Of a DNA stretch of 64,000 bases, positions 46,946 through 55,538 are shown one piece after another. This DNA is from Pseudomonas chlororaphis (GTDB taxonomy: Bacteria; Pseudomonadota; Gammaproteobacteria; Pseudomonadales; Pseudomonadaceae): positions 1-64,000 of the forward strand of contig NZ_JSFK01000012.1 of NCBI RefSeq assembly GCF_000783395.1, read 5' to 3'. How positions within the stretch are numbered: position 1 is the first letter of the stretch; the number at the start of each line of letters is the position of its first letter. Under the pieces are notes generated by a model. That model did no database searches and was not told the DNA's origin. It worked only from the letters and a program-made list of their open reading frames with translations. Position numbers and translations under genes: made by a program.

Positions 46946-49900
46946 GCCAGACCAATCGCCTGTCCAACGGTGGACGGATCGACCGCAACAAAGTGCTGAG
47001 CTTCACCTTCAACGGCCAGAGCTACAAAGGCTTCGAGGGTGACTCGCTGGCCGCCGCGCTGATCGCCAACGGCGTCGACATCATCGGCCGCAGCTTCAAG
47101 TATTCGCGTCCACGCGGCATCTTCGCCGCTGGCGCCGAAGAGCCGAACGCCGTGCTGCAGATCGGTGCGACCGAAGCCACGCAGATTCCAAACGTGCGCG
47201 CTACGCAACAGGCTCTGTATCAGGGCCTGGTCGCCACCAGCACCAACGGCTGGCCGAACGTCAACAACGACATGATGGGCATTCTCGGCAAGGTCGGCGG
47301 CAAGCTGATGCCGCCGGGTTTCTACTACAAAACCTTCATGTACCCGCAATCGTTCTGGATGACTTACGAGAAGTACATTCGTAAGGCCGCCGGTTTGGGC
47401 CGTTCGCCGACCGAAGTCGATCCGGACACCTACGACTACATGAACCAGCACTGCGACGTGCTGATCGTCGGCGCTGGCCCGGCCGGTCTCGCCGCTGCAC
47501 TGGCCGCTGCGCGCAGCGGTGCCCGAGTGATTCTTGCCGATGAGCAGGAAGAGTTCGGCGGCAGCCTGCTCGATTCCCGCGAAAGCCTCGACGGCAAACC
47601 GGCGATGGACTGGGTCGCCAGTGTCATCACCGAACTGAAGAACACCCCGGACGTGCTGCTGTTGCCGCGCGCCACGGTCAACGGTTACCACGACCACAAC
47701 TTCCTGACCATTCACGAACGCCTCACCGATCACCTCGGTGACCGTGCGCCGATTGGCCAGGTGCGTCAGCGTATTCACCGTGTTCGCGCCAAGCGTGTGG
47801 TGCTGGCGACCGGTGCTTGCGAGCGTCCGCTGGTTTACGGCAACAACGACGTGCCGGGCAACATGCTTGCCGGTGCGGTGTCGACTTACGTCCGTCGTTA
47901 TGGCGTGGCACCGGGCAAGAAGCTAGTTCTGTCGACCAACAACGATCACGCTTATCGCGTCGCTTTGGATTGGCTCGATGCCAGTCTGCAAGTGGTCGCT
48001 ATCGCCGATGCGCGCAGCAATCCACGTGGTGCGCTGGTGGAAGAAGCGCGCGCCAAAGGCATTCGGATTCTCACCGGCAGCGCCGTGATCGAAGCCCGTG
48101 GCAGCAAGCGTGTGACCGCTGCCCGCGTTGCTGCGATTGATGTCAAAGCCCACGCCGTGACCAGTCCTGGTGAGTGGCTCGACTGCGACGTGGTCGCCAG
48201 TTCCGGCGGTTACAGCCCGGTCGTCCACCTGGCTTCGCACCTCGGTGGCAAGCCGACCTGGCGTGAAGACATCCTCGGTTTCGTACCGGGCGACGCACCG
48301 CAGAAACGCGTGTGCGTCGGTGGCATCAACGGCGTTTACGGACTCGGTGATTCTCTGGCCGATGGTTTTGAAGGCGGCGTGCGCGCTGCTGCCGAAGCCG
48401 GTTTCCAGACTGTCGAAGGCGTGCTGCCGAAAGCCCTGAGCCGTCACGAAGAACCGACGCTGGCGCTTTTCCAGGTGCCGCATGAAAAGAACACCGCACG
48501 GGCGCCGAAGCAATTCGTCGACCTGCAGAACGACGTCACCGCCGCCGCCATCGAACTGGCGACCCGCGAAGGTTTCGAGTCGGTCGAGCACGTCAAACGC
48601 TACACCGCGCTGGGCTTTGGCACCGATCAGGGCAAGCTCGGCAACGTCAACGGTCTGGCCATTGCCGCCCGTTCGCTGAACGTGACCATCCCGCAGATGG
48701 GCACCACGATGTTCCGCCCGAACTACACGCCGGTCACCTTCGGCGCCGTGGCCGGCCGTCACTGTGGGCACATTTTCGAACCGGTGCGCCACACCGCGCT
48801 GCATGCCTGGCATGTGAAGAACGGCGCCGAGTTTGAAGACGTCGGTCAGTGGAAGCGGCCTTGGTACTTCCCGAAAAACGGTGAAGACCTGCATGCAGCG
48901 GTGAAGCGCGAATGCAAAGCCGTGCGCGACAGCGTTGGCCTGCTCGACGCCTCGACCCTCGGCAAGATCGACATTCAAGGCCCGGATGCCCGCGAGTTTC
49001 TCAACCGCGTATACACCAACGCCTGGACCAAACTCGACGTGGGCAAGGCTCGCTACGGTTTGATGTGCAAAGAAGACGGCATGGTGTTCGACGACGGTGT
49101 CACGGCGTGCCTGGCCGACAACCATTTCGTCATGACCACCACCACCGGCGGCGCGGCTCGCGTGCTGCAGTGGCTGGAGCTGTACCACCAGACCGAATGG
49201 CCGGACATGAAGGTCTACTTCACTTCTGTCACCGACCACTGGGCAACCATGACCCTGTCCGGGCCGAACAGCCGCAAGCTGCTCAGCGCCGTGACCGACA
49301 TTGATCTGAGCAACGAAGCGTTCCCGTTCATGACCTGGAAAGAAGGTCTGGTCGGCGGTGTGCCGGCGCGGGTGTTCCGCATTTCGTTTACCGGTGAGCT
49401 GTCGTACGAAGTCAACGTGCAGGCCGACTACGCGATGGGCGTGCTGGAGAAAATCGTCGAGGCCGGCAAGCAGTACAACCTGACCCCGTACGGCACTGAA
49501 ACCATGCACGTTCTGCGTGCCGAGAAGGGCTTCATCATCGTTGGCCAGGACACTGACGGCTCGATGACCCCGGACGACTTGAACATGGGCTGGTGTGTCG
49601 GTCGCACCAAACCGTTCTCGTGGATCGGCCAGCGTGGGATGAACCGTGAAGACTGTGTGAAGGATCAGCGTAAACAGCTGGTCGGCCTGAAGCCGATCGA
49701 TCCGAACGTGTGGCTGCCGGAAGGTGCGCAGTTGGTGTTCAACACCAAGCAGGCGATCCCGATGACCATGGTTGGCCACGTGACTTCCAGCTACGCGCAC
49801 AACTCCCTCGGTTATTCGTTTGCCATGGGTGTGGTCAAGGGCGGTCTGAAGCGCCTCGGTGAGCGGGTGTTTGCACCGCTGGCCGATGGCAGCGTGATCG

Positions 49901-49959
49901 AGGCGGAAATCGTTTCTTCGGTGTTCTTCGATCCGAAGGGGGATCGCCAGAACATCTGA
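46942..49959 (+). CDS. soxA: sarcosine oxidase alpha subunit
   Basis: This 1005-residue subunit has an N-terminal 2Fe-2S-like fold without obvious cluster cysteines (FTFNGQSYKGFEGDSLAAAL). An NAD-type Rossmann region follows (CDVLIVGAGPAGLAAALAAARSG near 170-192). The C-terminal half is a GcvT-like folate-binding domain (AEKGFIIVGQDTDGSMTPDD near 865-884). It catalyses with SoxB and hands the methyl group to tetrahydrofolate, and its length matches SoxA. An R3 repeat separates it from soxG. Confidence 0.96.
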   Translation: MSQTNRLSNGGRIDRNKVLSFTFNGQSYKGFEGDSLAAALIANGVDIIGRSFKYSRPRGIFAAGAEEPNAVLQIGATEATQIPNVRATQQALYQGLVATSTNGWPNVNNDMMGILGKVGGKLMPPGFYYKTFMYPQSFWMTYEKYIRKAAGLGRSPTEVDPDTYDYMNQHCDVLIVGAGPAGLAAALAAARSGARVILADEQEEFGGSLLDSRESLDGKPAMDWVASVITELKNTPDVLLLPRATVNGYHDHNFLTIHERLTDHLGDRAPIGQVRQRIHRVRAKRVVLATGACERPLVYGNNDVPGNMLAGAVSTYVRRYGVAPGKKLVLSTNNDHAYRVALDWLDASLQVVAIADARSNPRGALVEEARAKGIRILTGSAVIEARGSKRVTAARVAAIDVKAHAVTSPGEWLDCDVVASSGGYSPVVHLASHLGGKPTWREDILGFVPGDAPQKRVCVGGINGVYGLGDSLADGFEGGVRAAAEAGFQTVEGVLPKALSRHEEPTLALFQVPHEKNTARAPKQFVDLQNDVTAAAIELATREGFESVEHVKRYTALGFGTDQGKLGNVNGLAIAARSLNVTIPQMGTTMFRPNYTPVTFGAVAGRHCGHIFEPVRHTALHAWHVKNGAEFEDVGQWKRPWYFPKNGEDLHAAVKRECKAVRDSVGLLDASTLGKIDIQGPDAREFLNRVYTNAWTKLDVGKARYGLMCKEDGMVFDDGVTACLADNHFVMTTTTGGAARVLQWLELYHQTEWPDMKVYFTSVTDHWATMTLSGPNSRKLLSAVTDIDLSNEAFPFMTWKEGLVGGVPARVFRISFTGELSYEVNVQADYAMGVLEKIVEAGKQYNLTPYGTETMHVLRAEKGFIIVGQDTDGSMTPDDLNMGWCVGRTKPFSWIGQRGMNREDCVKDQRKQLVGLKPIDPNVWLPEGAQLVFNTKQAIPMTMVGHVTSSYAHNSLGYSFAMGVVKGGLKRLGERVFAPLADGSVIEAEIVSSVFFDPKGDRQNI

Positions 49960-49963
49960 CACT

Positions 49964-50070
49964 GATCGTTCCCACGCTCCGCGTGGGAATGCATCCCGGG
50001 ACGCTCTGCGTCCCAAGAGCGGACGCAGAGCGTCCATGGCGGCATTCCCACGCAGAGCGTGGGAACGATC
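49964..50070. repeat. R3 repeat between soxA and soxG
   Basis: This 107-bp element with ends GATCGTTCCCACGC and GCGTGGGAACGATC lies inside the sox operon, 5 bp after the soxA stop and 22 bp before soxG. Confidence 0.88.
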
Positions 50071-50091
50071 AAGAATTCAGGAAGGTGCTTT

Positions 50092-50724
50092 ATGACCACA
50101 GCCAATGTTTACCAACAACGCCCGACCACCGGCGCCAAGGCCGAGTCGTCGCTGCACCATGCCGACCTCGCCAGCCTGGTCGGCAAGGGCCGCAAGAACG
50201 CCGGCGTGATCGTGCGTGAGAAAAAACTCCTCGGCCACCTGACCATCCGTGGCGATGGCCACGATGCCGCGTTCGCCGCCGGTGTGCACAAAGCCCTGGG
50301 CATTGAATTGCCCGGCGCTCTGAGCGTCATCGTCAAAGGCGAAACCAGCCTGCAATGGATGGGCCCGGATGAGTGGCTGCTGATCGTGCCAAGCGGTGAA
50401 GAGTTCGCTGCCGAACAGAAACTGCGCGAAGCGCTGGGCGACCTGCACATCGCGATCGTCAACGTCAGCGGCGGCCAGCAACTGCTCGAACTGAGCGGGC
50501 CGAACGTGCGTCAGGTGCTGATGAAGTCGACCAGTTATGACGTGCATCCGAATAACTTCCCGGTGGGTAAAGCGGTCGGCACGGTGTTCGCCAAATCGCA
50601 GTTGATGATTCGCCATACCGCTGAAGACACTTGGGAGCTGCTGATCCGTCGCAGCTTCTCGGATTACTGGTGGTTGTGGTTGCAGGATGCTTCGGCTGAG
50701 TACGGGTTGAGCGTACAAGCCTAA
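50092..50724 (+). CDS. soxG: sarcosine oxidase gamma subunit
   Basis: This 210-residue subunit completes the SoxBDAG complex. It has the family segments FAAGVHKALGIELPGAL, WMGPDEWLLIVP and RHTAEDTWELLIRRSFSDYWWLWLQDAS. The start MTTANVYQQRPTTG has AGGAAGG upstream; a longer frame begins inside the R3 repeat and is rejected. It lies downstream of soxA in the standard order. Confidence 0.95.
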   Translation: MTTANVYQQRPTTGAKAESSLHHADLASLVGKGRKNAGVIVREKKLLGHLTIRGDGHDAAFAAGVHKALGIELPGALSVIVKGETSLQWMGPDEWLLIVPSGEEFAAEQKLREALGDLHIAIVNVSGGQQLLELSGPNVRQVLMKSTSYDVHPNNFPVGKAVGTVFAKSQLMIRHTAEDTWELLIRRSFSDYWWLWLQDASAEYGLSVQA

Positions 50725-50730
50725 AGGCTT

Positions 50731-50895
50731 ACCCCCTCACCCCAGCCCTCTCCCCCAAGGGGGAGAGGGGGAAAGGGAGCCGATCTCGGGTGTTTTTGTG
50801 ATCTATATTCACCCGCGATATTTCAGGTCGGCGTAGCTCGAAAGAACACCTCGGTCAGTCCCCTCTCCCCCTGGGAGAGGGCTAGGGTGAGGGGC
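50731..50895. repeat. R2 repeat element between soxG and purU
   Basis: Inverted ends CCCCTCACCCCAGCCCTCTC and GAGGGCTAGGGTGAGGGG with the same interior type as at 6715. It separates the sox operon from purU, so purU may have its own promoter or rely on read-through. Confidence 0.8.
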
Positions 50896-50942
50896 AAAAA
50901 TCCCCCAGACACCGCGCACAAAAGAACAGGAGTCACCGCACC

Positions 50943-51800
50943 ATGAGCCGCGCCCCAGAAACATGGATTTTGACCGCCGACTGCCCCAGCGTCCTCGGCA
51001 CCGTGGACGCGGTCACGCGTTTTCTGTTCGAGCAGGGCTGCTACGTCACCGAGCACCATTCGTTCGATGACCGCCTCTCCGGGCGTTTCTTCATTCGCGT
51101 GGAGTTCCGCCAGCCCGACGGCTTCGACGAACAATCCTTCCGCGCAGGCTTGGCCGAACGTGGTCAGGCCTTCGGCATGATCTTCGAGCTGACCGCGCCG
51201 AACTACCGGCCAAAAGTGGTGATCATGGTCTCCAAGGCCGATCACTGCCTCAACGATTTGCTCTACCGCCAGCGCATTGGCCAGTTGTCGATGGACGTTG
51301 CTGCCGTCGTCTCCAATCACCCGGATCTGAAACCGCTGGCCGACTGGCACCAGATTCCCTACTACCATTTCCCCCTCGACCCCAACGACAAGCCGTCGCA
51401 GGAGCGTCAGGTGTGGCAGGTGATCGAAGAGTCCGGCGCCGAACTGGTGATCCTCGCGCGCTATATGCAGGTGCTGTCGCCGGAACTGTGCCGCAAGCTC
51501 GATGGCAAGGCGATCAACATTCATCACTCGTTGCTGCCGGGCTTCAAGGGCGCCAAGCCGTATCACCAGGCTTACAACAAAGGCGTGAAACTGGTCGGCG
51601 CAACGGCGCATTACATCAATAACGATCTTGATGAAGGGCCGATCATTGCCCAAGGCGTCGAGGCGGTGGATCACAGTCATTACCCCGAGGATCTGATTGC
51701 CAAGGGGCGCGATATTGAAGGCCTGACACTGGCGCGGGCGGTTGGGTATCACATTGAGCGGAGGGTGTTTCTCAACGCCAATCGCACGGTCGTTCTCTAG
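50943..51800 (+). CDS. purU: formyltetrahydrofolate deformylase PurU
   Basis: This 285-residue enzyme hydrolyses 10-formyl-THF to THF and formate, freeing folate loaded by sarcosine oxidation. The N-terminal ACT domain covers about 1-85. The formyltransferase domain follows, with INIHHSLLPGFKGAKPYHQAYNKG near 195-218 and GATAHYINNDLDEGPII near 223-239, giving the catalytic histidine and aspartate. The ATG has CAGGAG upstream. It corresponds to PA5420 and follows soxG. Confidence 0.95.
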   Translation: MSRAPETWILTADCPSVLGTVDAVTRFLFEQGCYVTEHHSFDDRLSGRFFIRVEFRQPDGFDEQSFRAGLAERGQAFGMIFELTAPNYRPKVVIMVSKADHCLNDLLYRQRIGQLSMDVAAVVSNHPDLKPLADWHQIPYYHFPLDPNDKPSQERQVWQVIEESGAELVILARYMQVLSPELCRKLDGKAINIHHSLLPGFKGAKPYHQAYNKGVKLVGATAHYINNDLDEGPIIAQGVEAVDHSHYPEDLIAKGRDIEGLTLARAVGYHIERRVFLNANRTVVL

Positions 51801-51805
51801 ATCGC

Positions 51806-51898
51806 CATCGCTGGCAAGCCAGCTCCCACAGGATTCTGTGTTGAATTCAAATTCTGTGAACGACACAAATCCCTGTGGGAGCTGGCTTGCCAGCGATG
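51806..51898. repeat. R1 REP pair between purU and fdhA
   Basis: Arms CATCGCTGGCAAGCCAGCTC and GAGCTGGCTTGCCAGCGATG are about 47 bp apart in the 201-bp gap. Confidence 0.88.
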
Positions 51899-52001
51899 AG
51901 GCCCTGACAGGCAACACAAGAAACAGCATCTGTACCCGAGCATTCAACGCGCTGCCTGCCTGGGCAACGCGGTTCCATAAAAACAACAGCGAGGTGAAAG
52001 C

Positions 52002-53201
52002 ATGTCTGGCAATCGTGGTGTGGTGTATCTCGGCGCTGGCAAGGTCGAAGTACAGAAAATCGACTATCCGAAAATGCAGGACCCGCGCGGTCGCAAGATC
52101 GAGCACGGGGTCATTCTCAAAGTGGTTTCCACCAATATCTGCGGCTCCGACCAGCACATGGTGCGCGGCCGTACCACGGCGCAGACCGGTCTGGTGCTGG
52201 GCCACGAGATCACCGGCGAGGTGATCGAAAAAGGCTCCGACGTCGAAAACCTGAAAATCGGTGACTTGGTCTCCGTACCGTTCAACGTGGCGTGCGGGCG
52301 CTGCCGCTCCTGCAAAGAGCAACACACTGGCGTCTGCCTGACCGTCAACCCGGCCCGTGCCGGCGGCGCTTACGGTTACGTCGACATGGGCGACTGGACC
52401 GGCGGCCAGGCCGAATACGTGCTGGTGCCGTACGCTGACTTCAACCTGCTGAAACTGCCGGACCGCGACAAGGCCATGGAGAAAATCCGCGACCTGACCT
52501 GCCTCTCCGACATCCTCCCGACCGGTTATCACGGCGCAGTGACGGCGGGCGTTGGCCCGGGCAGCACTGTTTACATCGCCGGCGCTGGCCCGGTCGGCCT
52601 GGCCGCTGCCGCTTCCGCACGTCTGCTCGGCGCTGCGGTAGTGATCATCGGCGACGTCAACACCATCCGCTTGGCTCACGCCAAATCCCAGGGTTTTGAG
52701 ATCGTCGACCTGTCCAAGGACACGCCGCTGCACGAACAGATCGCCGCACTGCTCGGCGAGCCGGAAGTGGATTGCGCAGTGGACTGCGTCGGCTTCGAAG
52801 CACGCGGCCACGGCCACGACGGCGTGAAAGCCGAGGCTCCGGCCACCGTGCTCAACTCACTGATGGGCGTGGTCCGCGTTGCCGGCAAGATCGGTATTCC
52901 GGGCCTGTACGTCACTGAAGATCCGGGCGCCGTGGATGCCGCCGCGAAAATGGGCAGCCTGAGCATTCGCTTCGGTCTGGGCTGGGCCAAGTCCCACAGC
53001 TTCCACACCGGCCAAACCCCGGTGATGAAGTACAACCGCCAATTGATGCAGGCGATCATGTGGGATCGCATCAACATTGCTGAAGTGGTGGGCGTGCAAG
53101 TGATCAGCCTCGATCAGGCGCCGGAAGGGTATGGCGAGTTCGATGCGGGCGTGCCGAAGAAGTTTGTGATTGATCCGCATAAGTTGTTCAGTGCGGCGTA
53201 A
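52002..53201 (+). CDS. fdhA: glutathione-independent formaldehyde dehydrogenase
   Basis: This 399-residue zinc-dependent dehydrogenase of the alcohol dehydrogenase superfamily oxidises formaldehyde to formate with a tightly bound NAD. The catalytic-zinc set is in NICGSDQHM and GHEITGEV. A structural-zinc cluster (CGRCRSCKEQHTGVC) and the NAD segment IAGAGPVGLAAAASARLLGA are present. The ATG has GAGG upstream. It removes formaldehyde made by GbcAB and DgcAB. A terminator follows. Confidence 0.95.
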   Translation: MSGNRGVVYLGAGKVEVQKIDYPKMQDPRGRKIEHGVILKVVSTNICGSDQHMVRGRTTAQTGLVLGHEITGEVIEKGSDVENLKIGDLVSVPFNVACGRCRSCKEQHTGVCLTVNPARAGGAYGYVDMGDWTGGQAEYVLVPYADFNLLKLPDRDKAMEKIRDLTCLSDILPTGYHGAVTAGVGPGSTVYIAGAGPVGLAAAASARLLGAAVVIIGDVNTIRLAHAKSQGFEIVDLSKDTPLHEQIAALLGEPEVDCAVDCVGFEARGHGHDGVKAEAPATVLNSLMGVVRVAGKIGIPGLYVTEDPGAVDAAAKMGSLSIRFGLGWAKSHSFHTGQTPVMKYNRQLMQAIMWDRINIAEVVGVQVISLDQAPEGYGEFDAGVPKKFVIDPHKLFSAA

Positions 53202-53217
53202 GGCTTAGGCGCAATAC

Positions 53218-53246
53218 AAAACGGCGCCGTTCAGGCGCCGTTTTTA
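53218..53246. terminator. rho-independent terminator between fdhA and csp
   Basis: Stem ACGGCGCC/GGCGCCGT with a 5-base loop is flanked by an A-run and by five Ts. It lies between convergent fdhA and the cold-shock gene and can work in both directions. Confidence 0.9.
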
Positions 53247-53258
53247 TCGAGCGTTTTT

Positions 53259-53471
53259 CTACACGACCTTAACTTCTTCCGCTTGCATTCCCTTCTGTCC
53301 TTTTGCAGCAACGAAAGTAACAGTCTGACCTTCTTTCAAACTCTTGAATCCGTTCGATTGGATGGCTTTGAAATGGACGAAAAGATCATCGCCTCCGCCC
53401 TGAGGCGTAATAAAACCGAAGCCCTTTTCATCGTTGAACCATTTGACTGTACCGGTTTCTCTGTCTGCCAT
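53259..53471 (-). CDS. CspA-family cold-shock protein
   Basis: This 70-residue single-stranded nucleic-acid-binding protein has RNP1 (KGFGFI, near residues 16-21) and RNP2 (LFVHF, near 30-34) in the standard cold-shock fold and a normal length. It acts on mRNA in the cytoplasm. A small gene with CSD-like C-terminal residues lies 27 bp upstream on the same strand, so they may be co-expressed. Confidence 0.95.
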   Translation of the reverse strand: MADRETGTVKWFNDEKGFGFITPQGGGDDLFVHFKAIQSNGFKSLKEGQTVTFVAAKGQKGMQAEEVKVV

Positions 53472-53498
53472 TTCCGTATTTCCTGTTTCGTTGATTGG

Positions 53499-53732
53499 TT
53501 AAATATTTATACAACTGCACAGACTTTTGGGGCGTTTGGATTTGCCCTTGTCCAGGGCCAGTTTTATGTCCACTGCGTAGTACTGACCGTTATCCCCGCG
53601 CACAAGGTCATAAGTAACCTTATGTCCCGCTTTGATGTGTTTAATGATCGGATCGTCCGGGCTGATGCAAAAGATGATCGGCGGGACATCTGATTCGAGC
53701 AGTTGATCGCGCGGACTGAGTTGCTTCTCCAT
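53499..53732 (-). CDS. small hypothetical with a partial cold-shock-like C-terminus
   Basis: This 77-residue protein opens MEKQLSPRDQLLESDVPPII. Its segment HIKAGHKVTYDLVRGDNGQY lines up with the closing strand of the cold-shock protein next door ([20 protein letters not shown]). RNP1 and RNP2 are absent. The start has GGGAG nine bases upstream; a frame 20 codons longer is not supported. The tail (SKRPKSLCSCINI) has two cysteines. It is not a recognised family; shared origin with Csp is my inference. Confidence 0.65.
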   Translation of the reverse strand: MEKQLSPRDQLLESDVPPIIFCISPDDPIIKHIKAGHKVTYDLVRGDNGQYYAVDIKLALDKGKSKRPKSLCSCINI

Positions 53733-53819
53733 CACCGTATCTCCCGTTGAATGATCGTTGATTGCACCTCGCTTTCTTCGAACAATTGACACACCAGCAG
53801 CCTATTCCAGCCCGGGTCG

Positions 53820-53851
53820 CTAGACACCTGTCAGATCTGACAGGTGTCTAG
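53820..53851. promoter_or_regulatory. 32-bp perfect palindrome followed by a T-run
   Basis: Half-site CTAGACACCTGTCAGA is repeated exactly in inverted order with no spacer, and TTCTTTTT follows on the plus strand. It could be a terminator for a plus-strand transcript or an operator upstream of the small gene at 53732. The 289-bp gap (53793-54081) otherwise holds only an R2 repeat. Confidence 0.6.
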
Positions 53852-53920
53852 TTCTTTTTGAAATATTGAATTTCACGACAAGCAATTAACGGCCTAAAAA
53901 GACTGCAGCCCTCGGTTGTT

Positions 53921-54077
53921 TCGGGAGAGGGGGCCGACCGAGGGATGCTCACAATTTACGCCGACCTGAAAATACCGCTGTGAATCCATAATCGACGCGG
54001 TGTGGCAGGTCGATGTATGGCGCCAGACACCTCGGTCAGTCCCCTCTCCCTCGGGGAGTGGGCTAGGGTGAGGGGCT
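53921..54077. repeat. R2 repeat element, left end degraded
   Basis: The left arm (TCGGGAGAGGGGGCC) lacks the usual CCCCTCACCCC end. The right arm (GAGTGGGCTAGGGTGAGGGG) is intact. It sits just past the anti-sigma gene stop. Confidence 0.7.
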
Positions 54078-54081
54078 TGCT

Positions 54082-54756
54082 TCAAAGGGCTGCCAAGGCA
54101 CCTTGATAAAGAACCGGCCCCGTCGGCTGCCCTGTCGGCGAACCACCTTTCGGCTCCAGACTGACCGCCAGCGCAATCGGTTTACCGATCAAGGCTTTCT
54201 GCGCCTCACTCAACTCAACCTTGCCTTTGCCCCCCGCCGGAATTACACCCAGCGAGATCGGCTTGCCATCAGCCGGAATCACCCACAACTCCAGGCTATG
54301 ATCCGCATCAACGGCCGCCAGCGTCAGCGGCTCGACTTGCAGATAATCCGCATGCGCTTCGACCTTCAGCGCCGGTTGCGCATCGGCGGTCAGCAGGGTG
54401 GCGCGGTAGCGGGCGTCGTCGCGGTTATAAAGTGAGCCGAGGAACACCAGCACGGCAATGGAGCAGACCGCAGCGGTGAGTCGCAGCCAGTTCCAGAACG
54501 GCCGTTTCTCAGGCACATGCAGCACTTGCGGTTCGATCCGCGCGGTAATGCCTTGCCACACTCGGTCGGGCACGGGATGTTCCGGCAGTGTCTCAGTTAA
54601 AGAGCTCAGGCTTTCCTGCCATTGCGCCAGTTCAGCCCTCAACGCCGCGTCATCCAGCAACAACTGTTCAAACCGTCGCCGCGCGGCCGCAGGCATCAAC
54701 CCGATAGCGTAATCGGCCGCCAGGGCGCGGCGCAGGGCAGGGGTCTGGTAGTTCAT
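54082..54756 (-). CDS. RskA-family anti-sigma factor
   Basis: This 224-residue membrane protein has an N-terminal cytoplasmic anti-sigma domain (residues 1-85, ADYAIGLMPAAARRRFEQLL), one transmembrane segment near 93-108 (LTAAVCSIAVLVFLGSLY), and a C-terminal periplasmic RskA-like domain (ELWVIPADGKPISLGVIPAGGKGKVELS). It overlaps the sigma gene by 4 bp in an ATGA arrangement. Such pairs hold their ECF factor inactive until a cell-envelope signal releases it. The signal is unknown. Confidence 0.88.
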   Translation of the reverse strand: MNYQTPALRRALAADYAIGLMPAAARRRFEQLLLDDAALRAELAQWQESLSSLTETLPEHPVPDRVWQGITARIEPQVLHVPEKRPFWNWLRLTAAVCSIAVLVFLGSLYNRDDARYRATLLTADAQPALKVEAHADYLQVEPLTLAAVDADHSLELWVIPADGKPISLGVIPAGGKGKVELSEAQKALIGKPIALAVSLEPKGGSPTGQPTGPVLYQGALAAL

Positions 54757-55388
54757 GATTCAAGGCACCGGCGCAGACGTTCCATGCCGCGACGGATCCA
54801 CGATTTCACCGTCCCCAGCGGCGTGGCCAGGTGTTCGGCGAGTTCCGTGCACGACAACCCCTGAAAGTAGGCCACGGTGATCGACTGGCGCTGCATGCCG
54901 TCGAGGGTTTCCAGGCAGCGGTTCAGGGCATGAGCCTCGCGGGCACTGTTCAGTTGATCGTGAGCCGAAGGGCTTTCGTCCGGCAGCGTGTTCTGTTCGA
55001 GGTCAGTCAACGGCCGGTCGCGGTGTTTGCGCAACTGATCAATGGCCTGATTGCGAGTGATGTTGATCATCCAGGTCAGCGGTGCCGACAGGTGCGCTTC
55101 GTAGCGCGAGGCGTTGTTCCAGATGCGCACGAAGGCTTCCTGCAGCACTTCTTCGGCCAGATCGGCGCGGCCCATGAAGCGCAATGCCACGCCGTGCAAG
55201 CGCGGGCCGACGCTGCGATAGAGCGTTTCGAAGGCGCGACGATCACCCAGTGAACACTGGGCCAACAACTGTCGCAGCTGATCGGCGTCGGCGATGGAAA
55301 TGACAACTCTCCAGGCAAGAGTGAGCGCGCGAGGGCGAGACTCGGACTGTTCACAGGCTAGTTCAGCGACAGCGGTTATGCCATTCAT
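54753..55388 (-). CDS. ECF sigma-70 factor (SigK-type)
   Basis: This extracytoplasmic sigma factor has region 2 (AFETLYRSVGPRLHGVALRF, AEEVLQEAFVRIWNNASRY) and region 4 (LDGMQRQSITVAYFQGLSCTELAEHLATPLGTVKSWIRRGM). The start was set at the in-frame ATG of MNGITAVAELA, giving 211 residues, but this ATG has no good ribosome site. GGAG at 55309-55312 lies seven bases before an ATT codon (55299-55301) that would give 182 residues, the usual ECF length, so initiation there is possible. It is upstream of its anti-sigma factor. Confidence 0.85.
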   Translation of the reverse strand: MNGITAVAELACEQSESRPRALTLAWRVVISIADADQLRQLLAQCSLGDRRAFETLYRSVGPRLHGVALRFMGRADLAEEVLQEAFVRIWNNASRYEAHLSAPLTWMINITRNQAIDQLRKHRDRPLTDLEQNTLPDESPSAHDQLNSAREAHALNRCLETLDGMQRQSITVAYFQGLSCTELAEHLATPLGTVKSWIRRGMERLRRCLES

Positions 55389-55538
55389 CGCGAGAGTGTC
55401 CGGGATTTCACGTTTTATATACGCGGGCCGGATGAAAATGGATGCGCCGCGCCGGAACATGCCGGCGGATACCCGGTCAAACCGGCAGTTTCACTGCCCG
55501 TTCAGCGGGTGGTTTTCACAGCGCAAGAGGATGTCTGA

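Noticed and set aside
47923-50037. A 704-codon open frame antisense to soxA
   Set aside because: Same codon-bias artefact. SoxA is complete and in operon order.
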